A DNA stretch of 64,000 nt from Dimorphilus gyrociliatus (lineage: Eukaryota > Annelida > Polychaeta > Dinophilidae): contig CAJFCJ010000006.1 of the NCBI GenBank assembly GCA_904063045.1, positions 5,348,408 through 5,412,407 of the forward strand, given 5' to 3'. Below are positions 1 through 12,969 of this stretch, piece after piece; the stretch's first letter is position 1, and each line of letters begins with the position of its first letter. The notes below the pieces were generated by a model, which was not told the origin of the DNA, made no database searches, and saw nothing but the letters and a program-made list of their open reading frames with translations. A program made the position numbers and the translations under genes.

Positions 1-1017
1 TGGCGCGTGCTGAGGATGAGATAGTGATTTGCGTTTTACACTTTCTTATATATGTTTATTCAAAAATAACTTCTTGTTTTGTTTACATTCTTAAAGGAAA
101 AAGAAATTCAGTGGTAAGTAGTTTGTCACCAAGTGTTTGTATAGGCCTAAATATCGACTACACCCACGTGTGTAAACATGACTTTGGCCTCTGATAGATC
201 CTCTACAGCTGTCCCTACTGTTCATATAGACTTCTATTTTTACAGCTTTTTAGCTATCATTTTCATTTTTTTGTTTTGTCGTTCATTAACCTATTTTTTT
301 TCTACAATTAAAAAATAATACGTACATTTTCGCCCTATAATTTGAATCATACTTCTCTTGCTCACTTATCCCACTCACTCGCTTACTCTCTTTTCGTTGT
401 CTTATACTCATATACTGTATATAGTATAGGTATATTATCTTCTTGGTCTTTATATTTATAATTTCTATCAAATTTGCCCTCGAATTTAACTTCTTCATCG
501 TAATCTTAACAACGTATAATTCGTCGTCGTCTTTCCTTTCGTTTATATTTTTATGGTTAGTTTGTTTACATAGTTTTAGATAGCGTTCGTTATGTATACA
601 AGAGAAAGTCGGTTGATTATCTAAAAGTGTGCAGAGCTTCAACTTTTTTCTTCTTTAACCTTAATATTAGCTTAAAATATTAGTTCTTTAATAATATTAA
701 AGCTATCTCTTTGCCTATTTTTATTCAAAATACTATAAGCAGAGAGTTCATATAAAATGTTAGGCCTAAAGCTTGACTTTTTTTTCTAATAAAAGTTTTT
801 AAAAGCCTCTTTATTTTCGTTTCAGGATTTGACCGACTTCTAGGAAAGCTAGGCCTTTTTAAAGCACCGGACAACCCCTCTTCAGAGAGCGAAAGAGAGA
901 TAGCCGCCATTTACAATATCGATATCAGGATTTTCTTTTTGTTTTATAGATTTGATAAGATTGAAAAACAGATCAAAACAAAAATAATTTAAAGTTAATA
1001 AAATAAAAAAAGAGGAT
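1..1017. other. 5' flank and probable 5'UTR of the nuclear receptor gene
   Basis: No convincing coding sequence is visible here. A pyrimidine-rich stretch ending in CAG near 825 could be a splice acceptor leading into an untranslated exon that runs to the start codon at 1018. Short open frames on the minus strand (about 286-642 and 725-910) are compositionally biased and look accidental. Whether the promoter lies here or further upstream cannot be decided from the window. Confidence 0.4.
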
Positions 1018-4000
1018 ATGCTCTCCATGGAGTTCTCAGTATTCGATGCCGAAGCAAGATACGGCTACGAAGACTTTTCAAGTAAGTTTTAAATTATAGT
1101 GATTTGTGTGATTTCTATTTTTTTGGCGCTGTGACGGAGTTATTTCGGTCGCATTTTTTTGTCATTGTATTTTATTTTTCTTCGGAGCGGCGCGTTCATC
1201 CTTATCCTATTCTCTCGACAAGTTGCATCGCCTAAGGGCACCACTGTCAGTGAATTATAGCGGATGAGGGATTGGGAGAGGGGAGAGGGGAAGGGAAAAA
1301 AGTTTTATTTAAATAAAATTAGAATACGGATAGGAGATGAAACGCTTAAACGATAAGGGAAGATCGTAGGGGGTTTTCCGAAAGTAGGTTATTTATGACT
1401 CTTCATGCGATCAGTCAGCGACTGTTCTCTTTTTTACCACTTTATCGCTAATAAATTTGATATTGGGAGAAGAGGGGGAGGAGGGGGTGGAGTTTTGAAA
1501 ATGTAAATGTACATCAACACTACTATCAATAGAGAGCAACGATGTGTGAGGTCAGTTGTTTTTTATTTCCGACTAATCATGCCCTTCGAACGATAAAACG
1601 AGCTTTAGGAATGCGCTTCAACTCAAACTTATATAGACAGACGGGCATACACTCAATCTTTCTTTCTTTTGTCTTCTTGTAGACTCATTCTTTCCACTAT
1701 CGTTAATTTTTTATGTTGTTTATTTGTTTATCCTATGTTATTTAGTTATCGTATGTCTCCTGCGTATCGTTTAGATGAGGTCATCTTTCGACTTGATAAA
1801 ATTGCAAGAGTTAATACTGCGCTTTCTTGTGTTCGATTTTTTTTGTATGTGTATGTTTATTTATCTGTGAATTTAGAAAAAGATCTTACATCTTAAGCCT
1901 ATTTGCAAATAGTTCTCAGAGAATATAGTAATGGCGGACAATAACAAAAAAAAAATTGATGAGTAGGAAAAGAAGAAAATACTATCTCACATATGAGAAA
2001 GAAATGAAATAAGAAAAAAAAAACAAGTAACTTGCACCGGAAGACCTTTTATGAATCACTGTCGATCGTTAGTATCGGAATTCGATCGTTAAACGAGAGA
2101 TCAATGCAGCTTTAAATAGAACCAGAAAAAAGTCCACTGCCTCTCTCCGCTACGCGCCGATAAACTTTTCCGTCATAATTTATTCACATAACCGCTTTAT
2201 ACAATAGCTGCTTTTATGATGCATTTTTCGCTGTAGTATATTTACAATGCCGTTTCTATACGTTTCCTGTATCAGCGTTTTAAACGGCAGTTGTTCTGAC
2301 TGTTCTAGGTCATTAAACAATTTAAGATAAATCCACGTTTGCGTTACGGTAAATGGGATATATGCATCCTGACCGACTGTCCAAGTAGCAACATGTGTGC
2401 AGTATATATCATGTCACTAACATGTCATCATATTTCATAATTAAACATCCATAGCGCGAATTGTTGACTATTTTATTGAACGATAGATGGCGGCCTCCCT
2501 TAGTACGGTATCTCTTCCGTTTTCAAGCCGTCCGCTGCCCATCCCGGCTTGGAAGACGGTCGCCTCTAAAAAATAGTCACGTGATAACAAGAGTGTAATG
2601 GCCAGGTAGAGGTTTGTTGAGTACTTTTTTTGATATATTTTCAACTTTTATCGTAACTTTACTTGTACATTGGATCATTAACATATCTTCAATGTGTTTT
2701 CGAATCATTTCAAGTCCTATTGATACGCGATCATCTCATAATAACGTCTTTCGTAAGCGATTTTCGGAAGCTAACTTGTGCGTTAGTAAACCAACTGGCG
2801 ATATCTATTTGGAAAGTAGGTCGGCGATTTCACCTTGAGTATAGGCTTATCTTATCTACCCTATTATTGATCTCTTTGATTAGGAATAGCTTTTTGAAAC
2901 GATGACTATAAGTCACTTCTTAGCTGAAGCGTTTTGTTTGGCCGTTGACGCTGAGCGATATTCAGCGGATAACCGAGGTTATGTTTACTGTGACGTCACC
3001 ATGACGCAATTTGGAAGCGGGAAAAGATTTTCGATTTTTATCTGCTGAGCTGTCAAATTCGGAGGCAATTCATTTCAAGAGACTAGATAGACTGTTTGCG
3101 AATAGATATCTGTTGTAAAAGATAATTTTGCAATATCTAAAGAATCAGGAATTAAAATAAATCAATTCTTGTACTTTCCTTTTTCTCTTTTTTATTCTAT
3201 CTCTTTTAACCGATGAAAGCAAAAGCAAGCCATAGTGTAAGAGAAGAAATGAGATTTATGCTATTCGGCGATCAGACCAACTTAAAGATGATGACATTTA
3301 GCTCAATTTACCCTAAACTGTCTGACGAATACTGTAGGCGGCTTATTTGCTTTCTATGGCATCGTTAGTTTGCCCGGCTCCTTCTTCGATAGCCGTTCGA
3401 TGTCTGTATTACGCATCGATGGCCTGTAGGCTGTAATAAAACTAGAGTAATATAACGTATACATTTATTGTTTACATTTGGTAATTTATATCCGAACATC
3501 GAATCTGCGTAAACGTCGATCTCGATAAAATGCGAATAATAGATAAAATAACATTTTATAATATATATATATTTTTTACAATCCTTTTTAGTAGATACCG
3601 TTACGTGAAAGATTTACAAAAACGAGAGTAACAGATATTAAGTAATGCGCGAGCTTATTACGATTAATGTACTCCGAATATGTATATGTGACGTCACGCC
3701 AATGAGAGACGATTGGCGCGCGCGTATATAAAAATTGTATACGCATACGTTCTCGGTGACTTTTTTTCTGGAGAAAGATGTCGGCACAAGTGAAGTTCTA
3801 TCAGAACCTTCCGCCCTTATCTTTAGAAGATGTTACACAATTCGTCAACAATCCTGATGTCGGTTTCGGCGTCGACTTTGATGAGAACGGTAAGATAAGT
3901 CTAGCCCAACTATTTTAATCGTCAAACTTTTTTTTACTGCGCATCAACGTATTTTTCTACCTTACCTTACTTCCCTTTGTCAATTATATCGTAATCAAAT

Positions 4001-7000
4001 CCTTTAAATATTATTGTGGCTGTGTTAATTACTAAGTTTATAGGTTGTAAAATTAAAAAAAAAAGCGAGAGAAGGAATGGAATAGACGAAACGCAAAGAA
4101 ACTCTTCTTTGAGTAAATAAAAAAATAGAACGTTTTCTTAATTGTTCATTTAATACCTTTTTTCCTTTCGTATAATTTTTTAATTTTATTATTTTTCTAT
4201 TTACTTTATACTCTATTTAAATTTTTAAAATGCATTTTGTCTTTATACATATATATATATATAGATATATATATATTCAGTTTATATATTATTATTTTCT
4301 GTGTTCTTTGTAGAAGCGTACCGAATATAAGTATTCTATTCTAGGGAGTGACTGAATTCGCATTTTATAATCGAAGATAAATTTAGAAATATTAGTTTTT
4401 TTTTCTTTTTCATCGACACCGACGAAATAATTATCTACCTGTTATTTTTTTGTACCGTTTGAAAGCATTCGAAAAAAAGAACGACGAGCGTTAAATGTTC
4501 CATAATGGAACGTGCACTTCCGTATATCCCGTTGTTTACGAGCATTTTGATTATGTTTACGGCATGTAATATATTTTTTAGTAAACGTCTCTTTATACTA
4601 TAATTCGACGTCAATTTAGTGAATTTTAAAAAAGAAACTATTTGTTCTCCTTTTTTATTATAGTGTTATGAGGAATGAATGAGACAATAAGAACTTTTTC
4701 CCGATAAAAAAGTTCTATATTGTTGTGTTTGCTTAAATCTTTTAGGGCGGCCCTCGATAGACAAGGCCAAAATCCGTTGGCCGTTTTAATAAAATGGGTT
4801 ATTAAAACACAATAAAATGTTTAAGAATCCCGCCCTTAATTGTAAGATATTAAGGAGGGGAATTGTTTCGTAGTTTACTTTTTTTTCTATTTGACAATTT
4901 ACTTTCTTCCGTCTTTAAGTTTCATGTATAAAGACAGAAGTTGCATTAATTAATCAACGATTGTAGCGCAAATGAAACGCTCTCGGTCGACTATAGTCGG
5001 GAAAAATGTCAGGTTTTGATGTCAGAAATGCCTGCCTCTTTTGAACGCCTACCTCTTGATTGGCGTTTCCTTTGTTCATTCGTCATTGATGTACGGGTGC
5101 CACCGCAAAAATGACATCTGAACGACGCCTCGAGGCATTTTACGGCGCTTTTGATCGCTATTCTTTTAATGTGTAAGCGCGCCTTCGCTACTGACGTCAT
5201 TTTTTGGTTTTTTTCTACCTTATTCTTTCCCTTCTCTTTCCCTTTTTTTTTAATTAACGTCGTCGATGCGTAGATGTGATTTGTCAGCGAAAATAAGCGT
5301 GTCTTATTGAATAATTGTCGTAAGATGATGTCTAAATTAGCTTTTTTCTCTGCCGCACGCCGAGTTGACTTGTTGAGCAAATGAGAGGGTGTCCTATAAG
5401 ATTGCTATGTCAAATCCCTTGTGATTTGATGTGTGAAAAGCATATTTATGAATATTAAAATGCAATACTTTCGTTTATATTTAAACGCTTGTACAAACAA
5501 TTGAAAGAGCTTTTTTTAAGTAACATAGATTGTAGTTATTATAAAGCTGTATCCCAAAGAAGAAAATTTGAGCCGAGCTTTTTTTTATATTAACGAATCA
5601 TTAAAGAATTATGAATGTTTGATCAGCGCTGATATTGTTTTAATGAGTATACCATATACGGGCGTTATATAAGGAAAGAGAATGCGAAAAGGGAGAGACG
5701 CCTGACACGCCCTTGTAAAAGTACCTTTTTATTTTTCTTCTCTATCATTTGGCGCCGAGCAGATTGTCTTTGTTCTTATAATCGCGATTGGCCTCAAGCT
5801 TCTACGTATGAAAAAAGGTGGATGCCTTAATTAAAGATAGTTTGTGATAATTACGGTTAGGCCTAAGTCTAGGGTGTGGGTGACGGTTTTTGGTAACGCC
5901 CATTTCGCTTCTATTGTTCGATTTCATACAAAGACGTATTCTTTTTATTGTTCGTCATCACGTTATTTCCGATTCATGTTAAACATTAATATTTCTTATA
6001 AGAATAAATAATAAAAAAGAGGAAATAATGTATAGACGACTGCTTGTATCATTTCATTATAACTATTCAACGTTCATGCGGGCTTTCATCCGAAATGGTC
6101 CATGGGTGTGGCCGCTGATTGCAGTCAATGAATAGGCGAAAAGTCCTTTGATCTGCAACAGCGTGATGTAGTGTTTTTGACACGTTATGCCATCACACCC
6201 TTGATTTTATGATGCTTTTATTTATCGTTTTATGCTCAAGTACGCTAAAACGTGTCGATGTAGTTTTTATTCTCTTTTCTCTCCACCTCTGACAATACGG
6301 AAATGAGCGTTTTCCTATCTTATCCAGGTTGCGCTTATGACCAAAGATATCAGCCGCCCTACGTTCCTCAGGCGTCAAACGATCTTGGTGGGAGAAACCT
6401 ATGGCACGACATGGATTCGGTTTCGATTAAAGTTCGTTTATATTTACGCTATTGTTTTCTATTGTGTATGTTATCTGTTAAATTTTTATCTACGTAGATG
6501 GAAATGCCAGAGACAGGACCCCAATACGATTACACAGCACATAATGGTCATATAATGCAATTACAAAATTCAAATAATTACCCTATGGCTCCTCAACAAA
6601 CCATGAACATAGACACAATGATGCCAGATTATTCCAGTTCATCTCCTCCGGCAAACACATCCCCAACGTCTACAACAACTACTTCCGGCTCAAAGAAAAA
6701 AACGAAAGAAGATAAAATATGCGGTGTCTGCGGGGATCGAGCACTTGGCTATAACTTTGACGCGATATCGTGCGAGAGTTGTAAAGCGTTTTTCAGAAGA
6801 AATGCTCCCAAGGGGCTGGTAGGTTTTTTCCTTTCTTAACCTTCTCCTTCATCCCTCCTATATCCTACGACGATAAGCGATCTAATATGTTTTGTAGAAG
6901 TTATCAGTTTTTAGATATTTTTCCTTTTGTAGGTTTTTTTTATTGGTAGCAAATGAAACTTTTTTTTTCGTACGAAGGAAATGATGTTGTTGTAAGAGAG

Positions 7001-8264
7001 AGAAAAATTTATATTTTATCCTTTAAAAACAGGAATACTTTAAATGCCCATATGACGAAAAATGTAAGATGGATATTAGTAACAGAAGATTTTGTAAAAG
7101 ATGCCGCTTAAAGAAATGCTTTGATATTGGTATGAGAAAAGAATACATTCTGACGGAAGAAGAAAAGGCAGCTAAAAGAAGAAAAATAGAAGAGAACAGG
7201 TTTGTTGAACTTTGTCACAGCCTACCAAAATATAACAGTTTATTAAATATCTATTTAATTATTTACTTATCGATGTTATATTTTTCTATTTTGATAGAAT
7301 GATGCGGGATATAGAGCGACAGGGAATGACTAGAGGACAAGTACCGGATTTTGTTTATAGCGGACATTCCACACCCGCTAGCCATACAAGTCAAGTCCCA
7401 ACTCCACCTATGAGTATGACCCACTCCCCAAACGGCCCAATGATTGCACCTCCGCCTACCCAACATCAACCTCAACAAATTATGGGCGGAATGTCTTCAC
7501 CCATGTATAATTCAACTAGTCCGGATAGCAGTGCAATGTCACCAACTTTTCGGGCTCTATCTCCAGAGGAACACGAACTTATAGCAGAACTTGAAAGCGC
7601 TTATAACGCTAGTGTTTATGTCAAGCGTCAAGAGGCCGAACCATCAAGAGAATCAGTTCAGGATATGTCGGATCTGGTTAATATAGCTGAAATCTCGATT
7701 AGAAGGGTGATAGAAATGGTAAAAAAGATTTACGCGTTTAAAAAACTCTCGCAGGTTGACCAAATCGCCTTATTAAAAGGCGGATGCATCGAATTATTAA
7801 TCCTCCGAGGTGCTCAAAGTTTTGACGCTGATAAACAACGTTTTCTAGAAGGTCAAGACTCGGAGGAAGCATCAGCTATGAATCTGGATCAATTAAGGCG
7901 AGCCGAGGGTTCTGACCTATTTAATGAACACATGATGTTTGTTAAGGATCTTAGTGTCGACTTGAAAGCCGATAGGACGACTTTAAGCATTCTGCTTGTC
8001 ATCAATCTTTTCTCACCGGATAGACCAGGACTAAAAGATAAAATCGAAGTATCACTCCAACAAGAGAGGTATTCAACTCTCTTACGCAATTACCTAACAG
8101 AACATTACGGCCAGGCGAATGCGCGTTTTATGTTTCCCAAACTGTTACTCAAACTTACCGACATAAGAAATTTGAACGAAGAGCATTCGCAGATTTTGTT
8201 GAGAGTAAAGCCAGATGGTATTCAACCATTGATGCAAGAGGTTCTTAATCTAAAGTCTAATTAA
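1018..8264 (+). CDS. HR96: HR96/DAF-12-type nuclear receptor (NR1I/J group), two alternative first exons
   Basis: Ligand-regulated transcription factor of the nuclear receptor superfamily. Exons: 1018-1081 (exon 1a) or 3778-3889 (exon 1b), then 6328-~6431, 6498-6818, 7033-7199 and 7298-8264; about 540 or 556 residues. The DNA-binding domain has the two C4 zinc modules, starting [13 protein letters not shown]. Its P-box, ESCKAFFRR, marks the HR96/DAF-12/VDR branch. A Ser/Thr/Pro-rich hinge follows, then a ligand-binding domain with a recognisable helix 3-5 region ([20 protein letters not shown]) and a C-terminal helix ending PLMQEVLNL. Both first exons end in phase 1 and join the same acceptor. 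The exon 3 donor is ambiguous (6420 or 6432, both in frame); 6432 fits the consensus better. Members of this group handle sterol and xenobiotic signals; the ligand here is unknown. Confidence 0.9.
1082..6327 (+). other. Long first intron of the nuclear receptor with alternative exon 1b
   Basis: About 5.2 kb of intron for transcripts starting at exon 1a, interrupted only by exon 1b (3778-3889). It contains full palindromic CREs at 2991-2998, 3689-3696 and 5192-5199, and a GATGGCGGCC stretch near 2486 resembling a YY1-type site. I found no nested gene; the longest open frame (5009-5380, minus) looks spurious. Confidence 0.5.
3689..3777 (+). promoter_or_regulatory. Internal promoter for exon 1b: CRE, two CCAAT boxes, TATA box
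   Basis: Directly upstream of the ATG at 3778 lie, in order, a palindromic cAMP-response element TGACGTCA (3689-3696), a CCAAT box (3699-3703), an inverted CCAAT (3712-3716) and a TATA box TATATAAAA (about 3725-3733). The TATA box is about 45 bases before the ATG, so transcription would start near 3755 and give a very short leader. This is the most classical core promoter in the window. Confidence 0.7.
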
Positions 8265-8338
8265 GAATATAATTTCTTTGTTTTTTTCCAAGAGGAAAGT
8301 TAAAGCAAGCAGAACTGCACTTTTGTGTGTAAATATAG

Positions 8339-8390
<52 letters not shown>

Positions 8391-10459
8391 ATGAGTATAA
8401 ATAAGTACATATAAAGACCTATATAAATATATCATTTCATATACATATATATATATATATATATCTGTATATATCTGTATATATTTATATAGTAACCTGA
8501 ATATATATATATATATATATATATATTTAATGCATAGATGTATATTGTGTATGTTTTTTCATCGTCTGCAGACGTTACGCCATTTTTTCACAAAGATTGC
8601 CATTATTTCTTCTTAGCGATTCAAATAATCGCTACGTTTTCATTGTAATTTTTTATTCATTAATCATCATTAATTTTGCTATTCTTTTTTGTTCTTCGCT
8701 CGTTTTAATTTTTTTAATACTTGTAAAAAGAAAATCAAAGAAAGGTGAAAAGAAGGAGAAAAAAACAATGCTTCATAAATATTCTTTTCACCTTTTTTGG
8801 ACACCTTTTAAAAGAAAAATAAGTCGAAAAAATTTATTGATAATATCTCTTTATTAAAAAAATAAGAAAGAAGAAAAAAGACAGAAAATAAAAATAAAAG
8901 AATAATTTTAATTCCTTTCTGTTTTTTTGAAAGAGAATTTTTAGATAAAAATTATTTTTTTTTTGCTATTGGTGTTTTCTTTCCTTTTCATTTAATTCTC
9001 TTATTTTTTATTTTTTTAAAAATTCTATCATCTCTTTTTTCGGCTTTTTCCTTTTACAACAAAAAATCGACCTTTTGTTTTTTTTTTTGTTCTTGTCCAT
9101 AGAAACATTTTTATTAATTGCCATGTTTTGTTTTTCATATGAATTCTTTATCTATTTCCTGCTATGTCGCAAAACACTTCTTCCAAATAATTCTGAATTA
9201 GTTGACTAAAAGAAATGGAAACTTTTGTTTGTTTCGTCATACCGTTTTGTTTGCTTTTAACAATATGATGTTAATAATTTTTCATTTATTGAATGATGCG
9301 AATGTTTGCGAGAGGAGGATTCTGAGGTGAATGTTGACAAATGTAAATCAAGATAAGAAGTGGTAAAAACGAAAGAAATATGCGAAAGATGAAAAGAGAA
9401 AGTGAGATAAAAATGTACATAATCAGATAGGAAGAGAGATAGAAGCTTAGTGAAGGTGTGTGTGTATGTGTGTCAGAGAGACGGAGAGACAGTGGGGAAA
9501 AAATCAGGAATAAATAGAATAAGAGATATAACGGTAGAATGGAAGAAAGAAAGGAAATTGAAATCTTTTATATATATATAAACTAAATGTGAACGAAAAA
9601 AATTGGAAAAATTGTTGTGTAGCTGTAGAAAAGAAAAATTTGTATAAATGTTAAAGCAGGAAAAGCAAAAAATAACGTTGTTGTTTGTCAGAATGGAAAT
9701 CGTTTCGTTAACAAAAAAAAGGGATAACAAATAGTGAATGCAAATGAGGTGCTGATGTTTATGCACTATTGTGATTGATAGTTGGTAAAAAAAAATATTT
9801 CAAATGAATGAAAAAATTCTTTTCTTTGTTTTTTTTTTCATTAAAAAAATCGTCCTTGCCACGATCTCGTTGCATCAAAATCTGAAAAAAAAACGTCGTC
9901 GATTCTGTGAAAGGAAAAAAAAATAAAAATGAGTATTTATATGCTAGAATGAACAAAAAAAATGATGCGTTGGGTGAATATTCAAGAAGGGAAATTTGTT
10001 TTATATTTTCTACAGAAAATCTTTTTTACATAAATATATATAAATATATAAGAAAGGGGAAAAAACGATAAGCAAATAATACTGTAATACATATAGTTGA
10101 TTCTCTAATCTTTTTTATTATTCTAGCATATTAATGCTTATTTTATATATTAAAACTATAAAAAAAAGAGACAATATTTACGCATTTGTGAGCCTTTGCG
10201 TTTTATTTTCGTTTTTTTTTCACTTTTGTGCCATTCTATTATTGATAAATAAATTACTAAATAAAAATCTCGTCATGTTGATCAAATAAAATATCTTTGT
10301 ATCATTGAAACACTTAAATTAATATTAGAAATATTTATATTTTTCGCGGGAAATGGAAAAATATTCGCAAATTATTAATAACTGGTCGTGAATCTTAAAA
10401 GAAAATTTTTTACACAAGGTTTGAAAGCAGGACATTCGGAACAATTAACTTGAACCGGC
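8265..10459. other. AT-rich intergenic region with TA microsatellites
   Basis: No gene is recognised. The first part is presumably the 3'UTR of the nuclear receptor, and TA repeats occupy 8343-8387, 8445-8463 and 8502-8526. The remainder is homopolymer-rich. AATAAA-type sequences near 10246-10265 could be polyadenylation signals if the UTR is very long. Confidence 0.5.
8343..8387. repeat. (TA)n microsatellite
   Basis: About 22 uninterrupted TA units just after the nuclear receptor stop codon, with two shorter TA tracts within the next 150 bases. Confidence 0.95.
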
Positions 10460-12079
10460 ATGGCGTTTGTAAAACGTTTCTTATATTTGATCGTTCCTCT
10501 CTCGGTTGGACTGTATTTTGTTAGGTAAGTTGTTCTAGAAGAATTTGAATAGTATTATCCATTGTAACTATTTTTAAAGACAAATTAGAAAAGAAAAACG
10601 TATATGTTTATTTAATTAAAAAGTTACACTTTTTACACTTCATATAGGTACATCGTACACATCCAAATATATTTATATATAGTCTACATATATATACTAT
10701 ATATATTATGCTATATATGCCAATACATACCGCACAGTACAACTACATATAGCAACATATACTTACAGAAGGGATGTAAACTATTTATATATAGATAGAT
10801 AGATATATAGTCAAACTGTACGTCATACACATACGTATGCATTTTAAAATATATATAAAAAAATACTGTATGATGTACGTATATTATGTTTTAGAGAGTA
10901 TTTTCAAGGATGTAAGTACACCGGTAATGAAAGACTCGATGATAAAGTTGTACTTATAACCGGTGCAAATACCGGTATTGGTAAGGAAACGGCTAAGAAT
11001 ATGGCTTTACGAGGTATGCTATAAACTCACTCGCTCTCATTCTCTTATTCTCTTTATTTTTCTTATTAAAAATAATTACTATATACAACGAATATTTTTC
11101 TATTTAAAAAAAAATCTAGGTGCTCGTGTTTACATGGCATGCCGAAATCTTAATAAAGCCAATGCTGCTAGAGACGATCTACTCAATATTACTGGATTGC
11201 CGGCAGATAAAATTAAAGTTATGCAAATGGATCTATCATCGTTTAGATCGATTAGAAATTTCGTTACGGAATTTCATAAAGTGGAGGAGAAATTACATAT
11301 ATTAATTAATAATGCTGGAATTATGTTTACACCTTTCCTTAAGACTGAAGACGGATTCGAAATGCAGGTTGGAGTGAATCATCTAGGCCATTTTCTACTT
11401 ACAAACTTGCTGATTGATAAATTGAAAACTTCCGCACCATCACGTGTCGTTACAGTATCTTCCCTTGCGCATATGTCTGGAACTGTTGAATTTGATAACT
11501 TTAGAGGAGAGAAGGGCTATTCTCGTATAAACTCGTATGGAAATAGTAAATTAATGAATATTCTCTTTGCAAAAGAATTGGGTAGAAGATTAGAGGGAAC
11601 CGGCGTAACGTCATATAGTTTACATCCTGGTGGCATTGTAACTGATCTGCAAAGAGAAGTTTTAAATCCGTTCTTCGTTAAAGTTGTTCATGTGCTAGGC
11701 TACGTGTTTTGGAAAACTATTGAAAGAGGTTAGTAATTTCTTTCTTCTTGTTATTTTGTTTATCATACATGCCCTTCAACCATTTTCTCCTTCATCTTGT
11801 TTTCTTTCTTCCTCTCATCCAACATAAATTACCTAATAACTTCTGTTTTTATCATAGGTGCTCAAACTACAATTTATTGCGCTGTGAATGATAATGCGGG
11901 CAAGGAAACGGGCTTATATTACAGGTTTTATAGTTTATACACAAGGTGTTTATTATACTAATTAACCATCTTTTACATAATTTAGCGATTGCGCAGTTAA
12001 AACTCCATTTGGAGTAGATTCAGAAACTGCTAAAAAATTATGGGAAGTTAGTCTCTCCTTAACTGGTTTAAAACAGTAA
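10460..12079 (+). CDS. Short-chain dehydrogenase/reductase, retinol dehydrogenase 11-14-like
   Basis: NAD(P)-dependent oxidoreductase, probably acting on retinoids or other lipid aldehydes at a membrane. Exons 10460-10524, 10895-11013, 11120-11728, 11858-11924 and 11986-12079 keep phase throughout and give 317 residues, the usual length for RDH11-14. Residues 7-22 form a hydrophobic N-terminal anchor. The cofactor motif TGANTGIG lies at 44-51, NNAG at 125-128, the catalytic serine in VSSLAH near 175, and the YGNSK active-site motif at 201-205 (Tyr201, Lys205). All key residues are present, so it should be active. The subfamily is not resolved among RDH11, 12, 13 and 14, and substrate is inferred from family only. 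Confidence 0.9.
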
Positions 12080-12923
12080 AAAGGAGAAGATGTGAAGATA
12101 GTAAAAGTGATGTGGACATATATAGAGGAAAGAAGGATAGATAAATATATATACTTAAACTGTCATGATACACTAATATATTTAACAAAATACACACTTT
12201 TGTATAAATTCTATCTTAATTAACGACAAAATCAATAAAATGAAATTGATAAAATTAGAAATATTCCTTTATAATCTTTCTCTTTTCTTTTCTTTTCTTT
12301 TCCTTCTTCTCTCCTTTCTTTTCCATATATTTTTCCTTTTTGATTAAATCTTAAAGATAAAATATGACATGATAAACGAAAAACGTTTTACCTACTTATT
12401 ATAAATCATAAATGAGAAAGAAAACTTTTTTAACTTGGGAATTGTTACAGACATACAGTCTATATATATATGTATATATATATATATCTGTATAATCATT
12501 TATTTTCATTAATTACTGATATCTCTTTCTCTCTTTCTTTCTTTTTCTCTTTTCACAAAAAAAGGAAGAAAGAATTTTCTAGTTTTTGTTCTTCACAAAA
12601 AAGGGGCGTCTCTTTTGCAAGTATATTTCAAGTGAATTTACAGTAATATATACTATATACACGTGTATATATAGATACATAGATAGATATTAAGAAAAGT
12701 GTATATGAAAGAAAAAACAAGAACATTACTTTACTGTGAATTGTAACAATCTTGTAATTTCGTTGTATTAACAAATAAGAATGTTAAGAGATTTTATTAC
12801 GATTAATCAACTTTTTAATAATTAATTAATTAGAGTTAATCATATAGAAATGTTTTCTTCCTTCTTCTGTTTGTTTTTTTGCCTTACCTGGATTTGTAGT
12901 GTAAACACAGCTTAGATACTGTT

Positions 12924-12969
<46 letters not shown>

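Noticed and set aside
5009-5380. 123-residue minus-strand ORF in the nuclear receptor intron
   Set aside because: Lys/Arg-rich, no recognisable domain, no flanking splice sites with consistent phase, and no sign of a start context. Likely accidental.
8343-8525. TA tracts considered as a mobile-element end or CRISPR-like array
   Set aside because: Simple dinucleotide repeats with no terminal inverted repeats, spacers or associated genes; this is an animal genome.
9473-9956. Two overlapping minus-strand ORFs (97 and 65 residues)
   Set aside because: Phe/Asn/Ile-rich translations of homopolymer and pyrimidine-rich sequence; typical noise in AT-rich DNA.
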